DNA from: Typha latifolia
Lineage: Eukaryota; Streptophyta; Magnoliopsida; Poales; Typhaceae
Assembly (NCBI GenBank): GCA_019914945.1
Contig: CM034101.1
Span: 3,297,188-3,361,187 of the forward strand
Reading direction: 5' to 3'
Length of the DNA: 64,000 bases
Of this stretch, positions 22,345 through 42,762 are shown piece after piece. Every line of letters starts with the position of its first letter. The stretch's first letter is position 1. Under the pieces are notes generated by a model that searched no databases, was not told where the DNA came from, and saw nothing but the letters and a program-made list of their open reading frames with translations. Position numbers and translations under genes: made by a program.

Positions 22345-25300
22345 GCAATAACAAATCTCATAAATGTTAACTTCTATTTGGTCACCGGCGAAGTTAACCA
22401 ATTGGAAAATATTGTCTCTCTGGTAGTATTCTATTCATTGTATGAACACTCTTCTCTTTCCCCGTTATATCCCATTATACTTGTTCACAAGTTATTCTAC
22501 TTCAAGTTAAGCTCTGTCTGTCATGAGTAGGCCTGTAAAGATCTTGTTTGTTTATATGGCGAACTAGTTAGACTAGATTTGCAATTTTCATTCTAGAGGC
22601 GTAAGAAATCTTAAATCATCAACGACATTCCAATGGACCCATGGCATTAATCTTCTCCAGAAAAAAAATTTCTCACCTATCTTAACACATTCCCAAACTG
22701 TGATAGCTTTGTCATGTAAATTGAATTTAACACGCCGTGTGGCAAGAGGAGTAAGTAGAGGTAGTTGGATAATCATACTGGAACAGTAGGTTGGTGCCAT
22801 TTGGCTTAGTGTCGATTAGTAAGAAGAGCCCACACATGTGCATATGACATTATGTCCTTAGAGATGTGGTATTTGATGGAAGATTTTCACTTTCACATAA
22901 TGATGATAATTTCTGGTCCTACCAATCTAACATTACCTCATGTAGATGGATACTGGTTTTTTGTGGGAATGCCAAAAAAAAATTTCCCTATTAAACTAAG
23001 TGTTTAGAATAGGAAAATAGAACAGTTTTTACAATTGGACATGATCCAATAGTTACTAAACTTGTGAATTTAAGATAGTTCTGACATATTGTATAAAGCT
23101 TTGCAAACACACATATTTTGGACAAAAATCTTAACAGGCTCCATGCTTTTATGGAAATCTCAATATGCAATTCAACAGCAGATCTCAAAATATCCTTATC
23201 TTTCTGGTTTATCTATTCAACTGTCAAAACCTTTTTAAGGATAATATGACGACCTGTTATTAAGGTATGAGGATAGTGTACCTATTAGGCCAACTTTTAT
23301 ATTATGGCAACGCAATCCAAATGGTGAAAAATGTGTTTGCAGTGAGATTGAAGTGCATGATAATCTACAGTCTGCTTTGATGGTATTGGAATCTTATGAC
23401 ATGTCTCAGGTAACATATGAACTTTTTCTGCCAAACCAGTGATCCTTTCTGGAGACAGGCATCACAGCCATCTATCTATAACTGCATATGCTAGGAAGTA
23501 TTCCATGTCTGTTTCTTCATTAATCCATGTTATCCTTTTATTTGAACCTTAGAGGTCATTAATTGAACTTATTAATCTTTTCCAAGCTTCCAAGGAGTGC
23601 AAAAAATGGCTGACTATAATGGTATTAAGGTTTATTTCTTTGGTTGTTTTCTCCTGAATAATTTTATATCTTTCGTTCCCATTTAAGAATGTTATAAGTT
23701 ATCTCCAGGCATTACCTTTGATCTGTAACATACTCAGATCTTTTTCTATCTTTTAAGAGCTTTTGAGTGTCTGCTGTTGAGTGACAGTCGGCAGAGGGAG
23801 AAGAAGAAAAAAAAGGAAGTACATATTATTTCTGAACTTGGACATGTTGTGTTCATGCATGCTTGTATTTGACTATTTATAAACAGTCCATAGATCTTAT
23901 ATTGCTGAAATCCCACATTTCCACCCAAGACCAACCCCATCACTTTCCTTTTTATAGAAAGATACAATCTCCATGTGATGAATCCAATCAGAAATTTGCT
24001 CGGCTGCTCCAGTGGCAAGCCTCAGTAATGCAGCATGTTGCTGATGTGAAATCTAGTAGGGCCAAGCTTGTGTGGTTGAGATAGACTGATAGTATTTTGT
24101 GTAGGACCCGGGGAGAATCCAAGTATGGAGTGCTGAAGCAGAAGCCTCCATGATACGTGGGGCTGTAGACAGCTCTTCTTCCCCCTTCGTGCTTTGTTCT
24201 TCTTTCTATCCTTTGATGTTGAAAGCCTAAAATAGACTGATGCCAGTGATAGGCCCCATTGGTAACATGGCCACAGCTCATGGATCATATCTTTCTTATC
24301 CTTCTACTCTATCCACAAGTTGTTTCATGCAAGCTCATTGGATCCACAAATTCTTTTCTAATCTGATTGCACTATCCACATTTGACTCGAATATTATGTA
24401 CTCTGATATTGCAGCAGAATGTCCTTGTTACCATGATTACTAATGATAAATCTAATCAATTTTTTTTTCCTGTAAATTTGTCCTTATTGCCACAATTGTG
24501 GTTTCTTTTTTAACTGCGTAACTTTAGGCTGTACCGCGTATTTTTACTTAACAAATGCATGATAGACTTAATCTAATGCTGCTATTATAGAGCACATAGC
24601 AAGTAGATGATATGTTCTTTGCAGTAGCTTTATTCAAATAGATTGGAATTGAATCCAATTCTATTCAAATCTACAAAAGGAGGATGAGTATAAGCTCCAA
24701 TAGTGTGATCCATACTGAGAGAGATGGTGTCAGGACCACATTCTTTTCTGGATTCCTCTTATCCTTGGATCATTATTAACCATTTGCTCTATCTATAATA
24801 AAGATAAGTATCTGGTTTTCCAGTATTCCAAGTGTATCATTAAGTTTACAACACACTAGTTTTTACTTGAAGAATAGTATTGCAGTAACTAGCTACTTGA
24901 TCATAATCCAGGGTCTTTATTCACCAATCTCCCTTTCTCTTGCAGGGACAGAGAAGAAATACTCCACACTGTCACCTCAAAGTTGACTGGCATCACAGAA
25001 CTGATCCATGGCTGGCATGACCAACAAACTGAAACAATAAGTGAAACTTGCAGTAATGGCAGGATAAGAGTTAATGTGACAAAATTAGACAAAGAAACAA
25101 TATATTAGTTCCTGAATATCCAAAACAGGAAGCATGTAACTGGAGATGGATCTGACCATCTACATGTGCATGATCTTCAAGTGATACACACATACAAAGA
25201 CACAACTTTCCTAACATCATTTGTCATAATCTCCACAGTGTTGCATGAGTCCCACCATCACATGGTGAAAGATGTGACAGCATGATTCACGAGGGTGCAT

Positions 25301-28300
25301 TATATATATATATATATACCAGGATATAAAACCAGAGATTCTTTTAAGTGAAGGTAGCACAACAAAAATAAAGAATTTGGTAACAATATAGCATAACAAA
25401 TATAAAGAAGGTAGTATGAAATTTGAGGCCTTGGAAGTATTAGAATATCGTGGGGCAAGGATACGAGTAAGGCTTGGCCTCTCTCAGTCTCAGCCCTCCT
25501 TTTATATCCTTTAACCTTGTTTTGTTTGTATCAATGTATATTTGTAAGAGAGTTACATTTAATGGACAAACTGAGAAAGAGATGGAAGAACTATAGACAA
25601 GGACTTGTACGGTGGAAGACATGAGAAAGACACCCGGAAAACACTGTGGATTTGGCTAGTGTTTGACCCTGAGAGGTCTGACCAAGATGAAATGGAGCTA
25701 TCCGGGGAGTTTTGTTTAGATTTTGCTTCTGTTAGACTTCTTGGATGTTTTAATTCTATTTTGTTTTGGAGTACATATTGGAAGGAGAAATTAAATGCAC
25801 CAAAGAAAGCACACCGAGATCCCAGAAATCTTCTTTTTTTTTCTTTTCACTTTACACCAACCAAAAGCTTTATTAGAAAATTTGAGTGAAGAGGTAGCGA
25901 TTAATTCCGGCCTTATCCTAGTATTGGCCCAAAGCTTTGATCATTTATCCAATTTCCTGCCTAGTTTTGGCACAAATGGGCTGCCCTGTTCCGTTGGATC
26001 CACCTCTTCAAGGCCCTATTCTGCCTCTATTCAGCTTTTTTTTTTTAATTAGATCCAATAGAAAATTAGTGATGTTGTACATAATTGTAACTTGGATATT
26101 AGAATTTTGTCATAGTAAGCAAGAGATGGTATATAAGATTTTTAAAAAAAAATAATAATAATTGTCACTTCGTTACATTCTTTAGAATATCATAATTGCT
26201 ATTATTTTTGTGACTCTTTTAAGATAGCCATTATGATTAATTTTTAATATTAATAAGCACACATAAATAACTAAAATATCCTTCTCTTTTGAAATTTAGA
26301 TTGTAAATTATTTGTCAATAATATAATTCTTGTCTTGCATAAGAGAAGATAGATTTTATTATCCTATGAAACATTTTAAACAACTTATATGATGACAAAA
26401 TAGTCTTTTAATTGAATTTTAATTTTAATTGTGATTAGTTAGAAGTAACTAATAAAATAATATTTTTAAAAGAGCACAATGATTTTAGTAGTAATTATAA
26501 TATTTTGAAAGCTTTCGGTGATAATTATGTAAAAACCTCCCCAAATTTTATTTAACGAAATGATACATCCCAAAGATAAAACTAAAAGGAATCCTTTTGC
26601 CATCTTATTAGCATCTATGTCATCAACTCGAGAGTAAAGTACTAAATTGATCAGTGTTTTATTTATAAGTTGAAAAGGCAGTAAACATAACAGTTTTTTT
26701 AGTATACCATACCGGAAGTCCATGACTTAATAATTTCTTTTAGATGTGTTGGTTTACCGTAATAAAAATACTGAATAATTCACCATTTTATTAATATTTT
26801 AGTGTGGTTTATTGTTGGGTATATAAAGCTTGGATGAGGCTGGAATGGTCAAAAACTCCGTCAATGGCTATAATGAGCTCGGTGGCCCATCAATTATTTG
26901 AATTCATGTGAAGCAGTGAAGGCAGTGTGACTAGTGTTACTATTCACACACACTCAACCGACTGTAGAATATTAGCAGCACAGACGTGCAGACAAGGACT
27001 TACTCCTAAGGAGCAATGAGCAGTAACAGAAAGAGATTAGATGAAGCAGGACAAAAGGACTGACATATGCAGCACTTAATGGGGACAAACCTAGGCTGTC
27101 TTTATTATGGAGGTTTTAAGTGTTTAAAACCCTGTGGCCATTATTAGATAGTCTATCTCAAACACACGTAACGAGCAACCCAATGTAATATTCTGATAAT
27201 TTTGCATGCCAGTAAAACTTATATTCACAGGCCATTATTACCCTACTGATCACCAAAACCAGAGACAGATTGATGAGGCTTCTACTGTTCGGTATACCAT
27301 TCACGTCCGCTTTATCCGGCAATCCACTATTCATGTTCTCTTTTATATATCCGGCAACTAGAACTTTTGCAGTTTGATAAAAGATTATCACATCTTCTTG
27401 TTTAGTAAAATGTACGTATAAACCCTTTTTTTTATTCGTGCTTAATACTCGTACACATTTATAAAGAGGAAGGAGTGTCCTCCTTGTCACACATAGTTTA
27501 AAATTATGCAGGGTGATTATACTTGAGCAGAAATTAAGAGTCATTAGGCTAATTAATAGAAGGCCACAAGAACAGGAACGGGAGATGGAATCTTATTACA
27601 GAAGAGAGCGACAGGAGTTTCGGGAGAAACCAACAACAAGAACAAGATGAGGTTTTTTTTCTTCTTTTATTGTTTATTTTTTAGAAGGAAAAAAAAGAGA
27701 GAGAGAGAGAGAGAGAGAACGAAAGCGAATAGAAACCATCAGATCAACATCACATCCATCCAGGATTTCGTTGTCAGAAGCGAGCTTGCAGTCTGCAGCT
27801 ACACTCTGATCCACTTTAATTTGATTTGATATATTAAAAGAATATTTTATTCACTAAGGATCCAACTCGGACAACAGGCGAAGTTTGCAAATGACACCTC
27901 GACGAAAAGAGAATTACGGAAATTAATAACCAAGTAGATTTTAGATAGGTACACTGAAAAATTATATCTAATCATTTTTTTTTAATTTTATTTTTCTGTT
28001 ATTTTGGATTAAGAAATTTTAAACAATTTCAAGAGTAGATTTTGAACAAACTGGCTCGCTTTTAAAACTTAGTCTATCTCAAACTTCGTACCAAAATAAA
28101 TGGCACCTTAATCCTATATTGATAAGTTTTACCTTGGTTAATCATATCAGCATTTTATATTAAAATATACTGAAAATTTAAATATTTTTTTTGTAATATT
28201 AGAAGTAAAATTTAAAATAGCTATAGTTTTTTTTTTTATCCCAAGCACAGTTAGCTTCAGAAAATTATTACGTAATTTTAATTTATAAAAACAAAATTAT

Positions 28301-29400
28301 ATCTTTACAATGATATATATTATGAACAAAATAAAGAATCGAACAGAAAAATATAAACATTTCATAACAAATATTTTCTTTTTATTTTTATTTATATATT
28401 TCTTGTTTGATATTTTTAACAATAAAATATTTAATATTTTTTTAATGTTTTATGTATATTCACTTTTTCTACTAAATAGCTAAATTGTTACTATTTTTTC
28501 TAATCAAATATCAGCATTTTATTTAAAAAAAACATATTGATTGAATTAGCGTTTACTTTTAGCTGTGTGAAATGCTTAATAATTTAGCGTTTTATTTAGG
28601 ACCATAGTAAAATAGTAAGCAATTTCGGTGAATAAATGAAATAATTTGTAATTAAAAGGATAACTTTAGATATAATTAAAGGGGTAATTTGTAATTTACC
28701 TATTCGAGATTCATATATGCCAACAGAACAACGCGCTATAACATGCAGCATCACATGGAAACAGTTGTCCAGACACTTGTACAGTAGTACTGAAGAGTGC
28801 TAACATGGACCTCTGATATGTGATGATGGCTAGATTCCAACGGTGAACGGTCCCAGCAAATAAATTCATTTAAAAATTATAGGAACTCAATGGAGCTCTT
28901 TTCTTTGCATCTACAACATTTGTCATTTGTTAGAAATGATGTTATCTCTATCACTTGCCCACATTTGCCAAATTGCAAGGAAAAGAAATTGCGGGAGGTA
29001 TGTAAACGTAGGCGCCTTTCACCAAATAAAAATGACAAAGGACAAGGACAAACAAGGAAAGAGTCAAAGAACTTATTTGTGAACACATGAGGAGGAGGTG
29101 ATCTTTTTCATAAAGTTGTAGATGGTTACATGCATATAAATAAATTAAAGAAAAAAAAAACTCAGATAAAAAATAAGCAAAGAAGTCCAACAAAAATCCA
29201 TAGGGCAAGCGGACAAGGGGAGGGGATAACTTACATCATAACGTCTAATTATTTACAACAATATTAGTAGGGGCAAAAGAAATGGCGAGATTTCCTTGGA
29301 GAAACGAACAAATTAAACCAAACTAGGAAGTAGTTTTTTTCTCTCTCTTTTTTTCCCAAATTTCTTGCTTTTCCTTCTTACCTGGAGATTTTTTTTTTAT
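22345..29400. other. Seven-kilobase gene-poor region
   Basis: No complete gene is recognised. Two exon-like islands are noted as findings (23341-23409 and 23977-24083, +). A TATA-like GGGTATATAAAGC lies near 26817-26829. There is a (TA)n near 25302-25318, a (GA)n near 27697-27718, and strongly AT-rich DNA from 27900 to 28700. That last part repeats the words ATCAGCATTTTAT and resembles decayed MITEs. Confidence 0.55.
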
Positions 29401-29418
29401 TTTTTTTTTTGGATTTTT

Positions 29419-30558
29419 TCAAGCCTTCTCCTTCTCGAACCTTACCTTGATCCCACTCCTCGCCGTTGCCAACCCCTCTCTCTCTTTCCTCTGCGGACCA
29501 AACAACTGCCCGAATCCGAAAACAGACACGGACTTGCCCGATCCGCGAAGGGAGCAAACCGGTACGTTGAGCACCGGAGCGATGCGAACGTTCGCCGAGT
29601 ACGACCGCTCTATTCCTCGATACTTCGGCCTCGGCCCACCGTTGAAGCTGCCCGGACTACTAGAGCTCCTTTCCAAGCTTTGGAACACAACCTTCCCCGC
29701 CGCCGTCATCCTCGGGCTATCCACCGACGACCCCCGCGGCGGCACCGGCGCCGCCGCCTCACCGTCCGACGGCCGCCGGACCGGAGCCCGGCCCATACGA
29801 GACGATCCGGCGGCTGACGGTGCCGTGGGTCTGGGCCGCGGGAGACGGACCCTGGGGCGGATCTGGACCTGACTAGGATTAGGCTTGTCCGAGTCGAGGG
29901 AGAGGCGGGGTCGATCGCCGTGCTCGGACCCGGAGGAGGAGGACGAGGATAGAGAGAGGCGGGAGGAGATCGCGACGGAAATGGAGTCGGATTCGGAGTC
30001 GCGCAGGAGCGGGAGGCTCAGGGATGGATCGAGCCCCGCGGATCTAGGGTTCCGGTGGAGGAGATGGCGGATGGATCTAGGGTTAGAGTTAGTGTTTCTA
30101 GCGTTCTTCGATGGGATCGCATTCTGCTTCTGGGTCTGCACCTCCGCCTTGGAGCCCTGCTGCCTCCTGAGCCCTAACAGCTCCCTCCACCGGCTCGAGC
30201 ACCTCGGAGCCTTCGGAGACGGCGCCAGACCCTCAGATCCGATAACCTCCGCGATCCGAGGCGGCTCCAGCGGTGAGACGTCCGCCTCCGGCAGCGGAGG
30301 CGCCGGCGCCACCGTCTGCTGGAGCGGGACCAGCTTACCCCCTGAGAACAACTCGTCAGCTGGAAGCATCGCAACAGGATCGTCGAGGCGGAACTCGAAA
30401 TCGGAAAGATCTTTGGAGAGTCTGTCGGGATCCGGCTTCTCCAGCGAGATCATCGAGGCCGCATCGCCGGCGAGGTCGCAGCTGAAGGAGATCCTAGGGC
30501 TGGGCCAGAAGGGATCTGGGGACATGGCAACGGAGCTGTTGACGCATGCGGAGGCCAT
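29419..30558 (-). CDS. DUF1645 family protein, intronless
   Basis: A single-exon frame of 379 residues, GC-rich against an AT-rich background. It begins with MASACVNSSVAMSPDPFWPSPRI-like sequence. A conserved FEFRL-type motif at residues ~53-57 precedes an ADELFSGGKLVPL block at ~66-78, the typical opening of plant DUF1645 proteins. The middle has an SSRWRELLGL motif, long serine runs and basic Arg/Pro-rich sequence. The C-terminus carries the family-typical conserved blocks with NVPVCSLRGSG and FGFGQLF. Members include rice OsSGL, linked to stress tolerance and grain length; the biochemical role is unknown. The first ATG after the TATA box gives this start. A frame on the opposite strand is a shadow caused by high GC. 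Confidence 0.92.
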   Translation of the reverse strand: MASACVNSSVAMSPDPFWPSPRISFSCDLAGDAASMISLEKPDPDRLSKDLSDFEFRLDDPVAMLPADELFSGGKLVPLQQTVAPAPPLPEADVSPLEPPRIAEVIGSEGLAPSPKAPRCSSRWRELLGLRRQQGSKAEVQTQKQNAIPSKNARNTNSNPRSIRHLLHRNPRSAGLDPSLSLPLLRDSESDSISVAISSRLSLSSSSSSGSEHGDRPRLSLDSDKPNPSQVQIRPRVRLPRPRPTAPSAAGSSRMGRAPVRRPSDGEAAAPVPPRGSSVDSPRMTAAGKVVFQSLERSSSSPGSFNGGPRPKYRGIERSYSANVRIAPVLNVPVCSLRGSGKSVSVFGFGQLFGPQRKEREGLATARSGIKVRFEKEKA

Positions 30559-30633
30559 CTGCGAGCATGAATCAAGAGTTTTCGTCGGAGGAGAGGAACT
30601 TTAGCGTTTCCGTTACGGGGAAAGCGGACAAGG

Positions 30634-30680
30634 GGAATGGGGAATGGGAAATGGGAATGGGAATGGGAATCGGAATGGGA
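30634..30680. repeat. GGGAAT-type short tandem repeat in the DUF1645 gene leader region
   Basis: Imperfect GGGAAT(G/A) units repeated about seven times between the TATA box and the start codon of the DUF1645 gene. On the transcribed strand it is CATTCC-rich. Confidence 0.75.
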
Positions 30681-30687
30681 TTATATA
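30681..30687 (-). promoter_or_regulatory. TATA box for the DUF1645 gene
   Basis: On the - strand TATATAA lies about 123 bp upstream of the ATG (30558). It predicts a leader of roughly 95 nt. Confidence 0.65.
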
Positions 30688-30699
30688 GTGGACAGAGGG

Positions 30700-33120
30700 T
30701 CTTCGGATTGGATAAATAGACGTCCTTTCAGGGATGCGTACAAATAAACAACTGAAGACTACGTGGCGCTTGGGATGGGATGGGAGAAACTCGGTAGAAT
30801 CCAACGGCTTTCCAGATGCATAGTGATTTGCACTTTTGCTCTGCTTCTATTTCTATAATCTTTCTTATACGCCGTATTATATACATTTTGATGAGATTAA
30901 TCTCTCTTAAATAACTTGGCTTTCGCTCTCCCCTCATCCCAGCAATTAGACAGCTCTGCCACCGCCACTGACGTTGACTACACCTCGATCCCTTCGCTCT
31001 GCCACGTGATTCTCTCGCCAACTCATCGCAACCCTCCATCGAATATACATACTAAAAACTTTTAAAACAATAGATTCTTCAATATATATCATAATTGTCA
31101 TCCAAATCTTTGTTTTAGTTAATCAATATTAAGACCAAACTTAGATTGAAAAGAATTATTCATCTAGTATCCTAATAAAAAGAAAAATATCTTCTATTAA
31201 ATTTCAAGAAAGAATTTTTTTTAATTATTTATATGTATTTGTTAACGGTAAATAATAATATATTATGAATATTTTGTTATAACAAAACCATCGTGACAAT
31301 TATATTTATAGGATATAAGCCGGTCATATAATTTGAATCAACCCTCTAAGATAATTAATTAGCTATAACTACTGGGTTAGTTCTCCTATAAAGTTTACGT
31401 ATTAGAGCGGACTCGGCAATATCTCCAAAGAAATACTTTGATCTTAGGAGTTGGAGTTGGGGTTGGGGGGGAATTATATAGATTTGGTAGCAACTCAGTA
31501 TCTATGCGACTTGAGAACATGGCAGTGTCGTTACGTAGTTCAAAACCAAGTAGTTCATTTTTGGCTCGTTTCTTGCCGCACATGGCAGCCACTCTAACCA
31601 CTTCCTGTATCTATCTATCTATCTATCTATCCATCTATCTATCTATCTATATACGCTTTGGATATTTTTTACCACCAGTTAATAAATAATATATATTTAG
31701 AAAACTACCATCCGTTAGCAAGATGTTATTTAAGGATATACATATCCACAGATCACATAAATATATAGTGAGACAAAAATACACAGTTCTTACACGTTTG
31801 ACAAGATAAGTGGACTCTATTTATCGATAAACTCAGCTTTGGTTGAGATAAAGAGAAATTAGGATAAAGCATTGAGTTATTCTAATTCTAAAAAAAGAGT
31901 TAGTTTGCCTCTCTCAAATTTCTTTATTCAAATATTTCTTTACATTACGAGTAGAAATTCTAAAATAACTATGAATAAACAATATAATAATTTTAGAAAA
32001 TTGCAATAAAATTAATTCAATCATTTTTTTGCCCCTTGTTCTAACTAACATAACCAAATATCATACTTTATCCCTTATTTTTTATCTAACATATTATTAA
32101 GATTTATCATCTTTTCCTAATCAAGCATACAAAAATAATAGGAGACCTTTTTTTTAGGCTTTTACAATTTAATTATATTTAATTTTTTTTTCATTTAGCA
32201 TATAAAATTGAGTGAAGACGTTTTCTATAATCAATACATATTTTATAGTAATTAGATTATACACAATTTAGAAATAAAATTTAAAATACAAATTGAATTA
32301 CAAAACCCTCCCCAACTTCTTTTTATCCCAAGAGCACCTTGCTATCTATTGGTCCTTATCCATTCATAGAGAAAACGACAAAAGATACAGCAGTACAGAA
32401 AAGCATCAAGCAGTCCAACAAACAGCTTTTAAATTTTCTAATGAGAGAAAAAGTGGAGAAAAGAAGGAAAAAAAAAGTATCTCTGTGGGGCCCCCTGGGG
32501 CAGTCATAGAGCAGTCAACGATGAGTTGCCACTTGCCAGCAATACCTCCAAACCAACGGTCACTTCGTTCATCAAATTGGTTTTCTTTTTTCTTGTTTTC
32601 TCAAAAGAGAAAGTGTTCATTACCCTTTTCTCCTCCTGCCAGTCAAATTTATAATATTTGGACGCCAGTAAATATTGATATTAATTTTTATTAGATTTTC
32701 ATATCACTACTTATTACTTTTTATATTACTTTTTCATAATAATCCAAGAGTACCAAAATCGCAAGTACAGAACCAAAGATAATTTCATGTGCTCGAATGC
32801 TGTTTCCTTTTTAATTTATATAACTGGAGGAGTTCCTCCAAAAATGTTGTGAAAATGAGGCAATTGGCCGCATTGACTATATATAATACATGGACCAGTT
32901 AGATATAACTCACAATCAAAGTAAATTAAGCAAATAAACTTCCATCAGAACATAGAAAGGCACAAGTATTGATAGAAGCATACCAGACCCCACCATGTTC
33001 TGCATGGAAGCTCGTAAAAAAAATGAAGTAAATAACAACTACCAGTAGATGAAAGAATGGTGACTGTATCGAGAATTGTCATGAAGCTAGTGCTATTTCC
33101 TCCTCAACGAAAACAGGTCC
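30700..33120. other. Intergenic region between convergent and divergent genes
   Basis: AT-rich DNA lies between the DUF1645 gene promoter and the 3' end of the JmjC gene. It contains an (ATCT)n microsatellite. A 133-codon frame at 32293-32694 (+) is lysine/serine-rich with no recognisable domain, and I do not call it a gene. Confidence 0.55.
31608..31650. repeat. (ATCT)n microsatellite
   Basis: About ten ATCT units with one interruption (CCATCT). Confidence 0.9.
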
Positions 33121-33154
33121 TGTTAGACTAAGTTATTTGCATTCTTTGGCATCA

Positions 33155-40134
<6,980 letters not shown>

Positions 40135-40177
40135 TTTATCACAGCTACCGTGTTGACTTGTGCAGCGTCTTATTTGT

Positions 40178-41940
40178 ACTGCAGGTGTCACAGCAGCTTA
40201 CACCTAAGCAACTAAAGCCGTATAGCGTGTTGCAGAATTCTGAACCACTCCTGGAGTTAGTTAAAGCCTACTAAATTAGTTCTGATAGTATCCAAAACAA
40301 GCATGCAACATGAGAGCCTAGGATGAAACTATTGTCTCTCATGGTAACTACTAAAATCTCAGCTTGCAACCATAATTAACTACCGGCAAAACTTACATGA
40401 AGTGATCAGCCAATCAGTTATATACTTACATTATAACCAAACCTGTTCAGCCAATATAGTTACCATGCACGTGCACAAGCAGATCAAGACAATCATCCAA
40501 TGTACTTCATAGTTCAGAAAACAAGACAACAATGAATGGCACATGACGCCAATGTCTTCCTATCATTGTCATATGTTAATAAAAAAGGAAATGGTCAAGG
40601 TTTAGTCTAGTGAGAGCCTCTATGAGAAAAGTGTATGGAATATCTGACTTACCAAGAGGAGATGCATAGGAAAGTAAAGTCTCAATCATATAGTACATGA
40701 AAGAAAGTATTGGGTTACTAATTGATCAGGCCTGTCATCAGGGTTGAAAGATTAAACCAGCACTTCAGCTCCTTCCTTAAAACATAACTAACATGTTTCT
40801 TTTAGCCACAGTTTCATATTTTCTTAACTGGAATCATAATGTTTCAGGCCCTTCCTTTGTAAGATTTGACATGTTTTCTTGCCCAAATCCTATTGATCCA
40901 ATTTCAAGTCAATATTAATAGAGCCAAGAAAATCCAGAAAGCTCTACATTGCAATATTTCTGGAAATATCCCGTTACCTTCTTCAGTATAAGCAAGCTCC
41001 TCTAAGTCATTGCAAGAACATCACAAAGATGACAATGTTGAGAAAATTAGATGCATTTTCTAGTGGTGGTTCAGTCTTATTCCTGTACTTTGCGGTAGCT
41101 AAAGCCTTCCAAAATTTACAATTCCATATGGGTAAGGGTTCCTACCACTAGTAAGAGAATCGTCGATAACAAACAAAATGCACTGCCTGCTGACATATAG
41201 AAATTCATTAAGAAGTTAACCTAAAATATCTAAAATATTTTAACCCACGAAATCAAATTCTACGTGTGATATGCCCTATGATAAAACAAAGTTACAAAAT
41301 CATATTATAACAGAAACCAGACTGCACAGAGTTGAAGAAAGAAACATGAACACAATTTCACAGAATATCATATCTTAAAACAAACCCTAAATCCACTTCA
41401 CCTTTTAACAAGCATAGAAAACAAATCCAACTCACCACATTAGTAAAATTCACTTCAAGGAAAAGGCATTCCAGACTTACATAACCCACAAAAGATGAAA
41501 AAACAGACAGTTGGCACCAAAGATCAGCAATCCAAGACTTGGGTTTTCACCAAACCAATCCATCAAGAATCCTTACAAACGGAAAAGGAGACCAAAACAA
41601 TGGGAGACAGATGAAACATTATGGATTAACTAAAGCAATACTAAGCTACAGATCTAATACCCAACTCAACATCGAAAGCAATTAAACCCACCAAGCCAAA
41701 GGTGCAGACGAAGAACAGCATGAAGAATATATTCGTATGAATATTTCTAAATCCATAAGGAAAGAAACAGTATTACCTATTTCACGTAATTCGCTAATTT
41801 GGAGGTCCCAATGGCCCGGGAGATCAAATTTGAAGCACGGATGCCAAAGAAGATACCTAAACTAAGGGAACTGAAGGAAGAAAAATTAACGAGTTTTTGT
41901 CCGACGGACGGAGGAATTCCTGTTCGTTTCCTTAAATACC
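40178..41940 (-). other. 5' leader and leader intron of the JmjC gene
   Basis: A leader exon (roughly 41940-41777) ends in AAATAG|GTAATAC. The acceptor CCTGCAG is at 40179-40185, so the second leader segment starts at 40178, 44 nt before the ATG. The 1.6-kb intron (41776-40179) has no coding signal. The frame open upstream of the ATG in exon 2 lies in the intron and ends at an in-frame stop. The left edge of the transcript is not determined; CT-rich DNA lies at about 41975-42010. Confidence 0.6.
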
Positions 41941-42099
41941 AATTCTTGATAGAAGTTGGAATCTTTGAAACCGATTAAAACTCTTTCTTTTTCTTTTCTT
42001 TTCTTTTTTTCAGCTTAGGGAAAAAGGAGGGGTCTAAACGAACGCGAAGCAGGGACTTTAACCGAAACCTAAACTACCTGGGAATGATGGTATCTATAG

Positions 42100-42700
42100 T
42101 TACCCCTCCTTGTCTCCAAATTTACGAAAACACCATCCTGAGATTTGTTCCTCTGCGGTGGTCTAAGATTCGTTGCCGAATTGACGGCGGTGACACCAAA
42201 ATAATTCCATAATCTTTTTATGGTGTATAAATATAAAGTAGTGGTATTTAATTATGTAATGAACGAGCTTCTTAAGATGACAACAGTACCCTCTAAAAAA
42301 AAAAACGTATGATTTATTTGTGCCACAATTTCTTTTAGGCCAGCCCATATGAAAAAAAGGTTATACAAGACCCAAAACTTAGCGAATAATGATAGCATAG
42401 CCAAAAATTACATTATATTAAGCCAAAATGCACACAAAATATAGCAAAATAAACACTGCTCAAGTCGCTAAACCAGCCAGGAGCACGCCTTTAGAAATAA
42501 TAATAATAATAAATCAATGAGCTAAATTAATTTTACTATTAATTTTACTTATAATTAGCTTAAAGTTATTTCCAACAATTTGCACTTAGCCTCCCTGTGT
42601 GCGTTTTCAAATACGGATAGTGCATAGCTTAAAATAATAAATCCTACACGACCCATTAACTCAATAAACTCTCACTCTCTCCCTGCCGACTCCTTTTTCA
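42100..42700. other. Intergenic region, JmjC gene / RanBP1 fragment
   Basis: A gap between the JmjC gene start and the divergent RanBP1 fragment. There is a TAA-rich tract near 42498-42511. The last ~60 bp (42663-42750) are CT-rich, like a plant 5' leader. Confidence 0.5.
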
Positions 42701-42762
42701 TCAGCTGCTACGAAGCCCTGCCTATCTCCATCTTTCCTCTCTCACTCCCAAGCACCGAGAAG

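Noticed and set aside
27158..27544. 128-codon open frame (-)
   Set aside because: AT-rich, no recognisable domain, no codon or promoter support. Likely a chance frame, though one of the longer ones in the region.
29447..30604. Long open frames on the + strand over the DUF1645 gene
   Set aside because: High-GC antisense shadows. The - strand carries the conserved family blocks and the TATA box.
32293..32694. 133-codon Lys/Ser-rich open frame (+)
   Set aside because: No domain, no start context and AT-rich surroundings; not distinguishable from chance.
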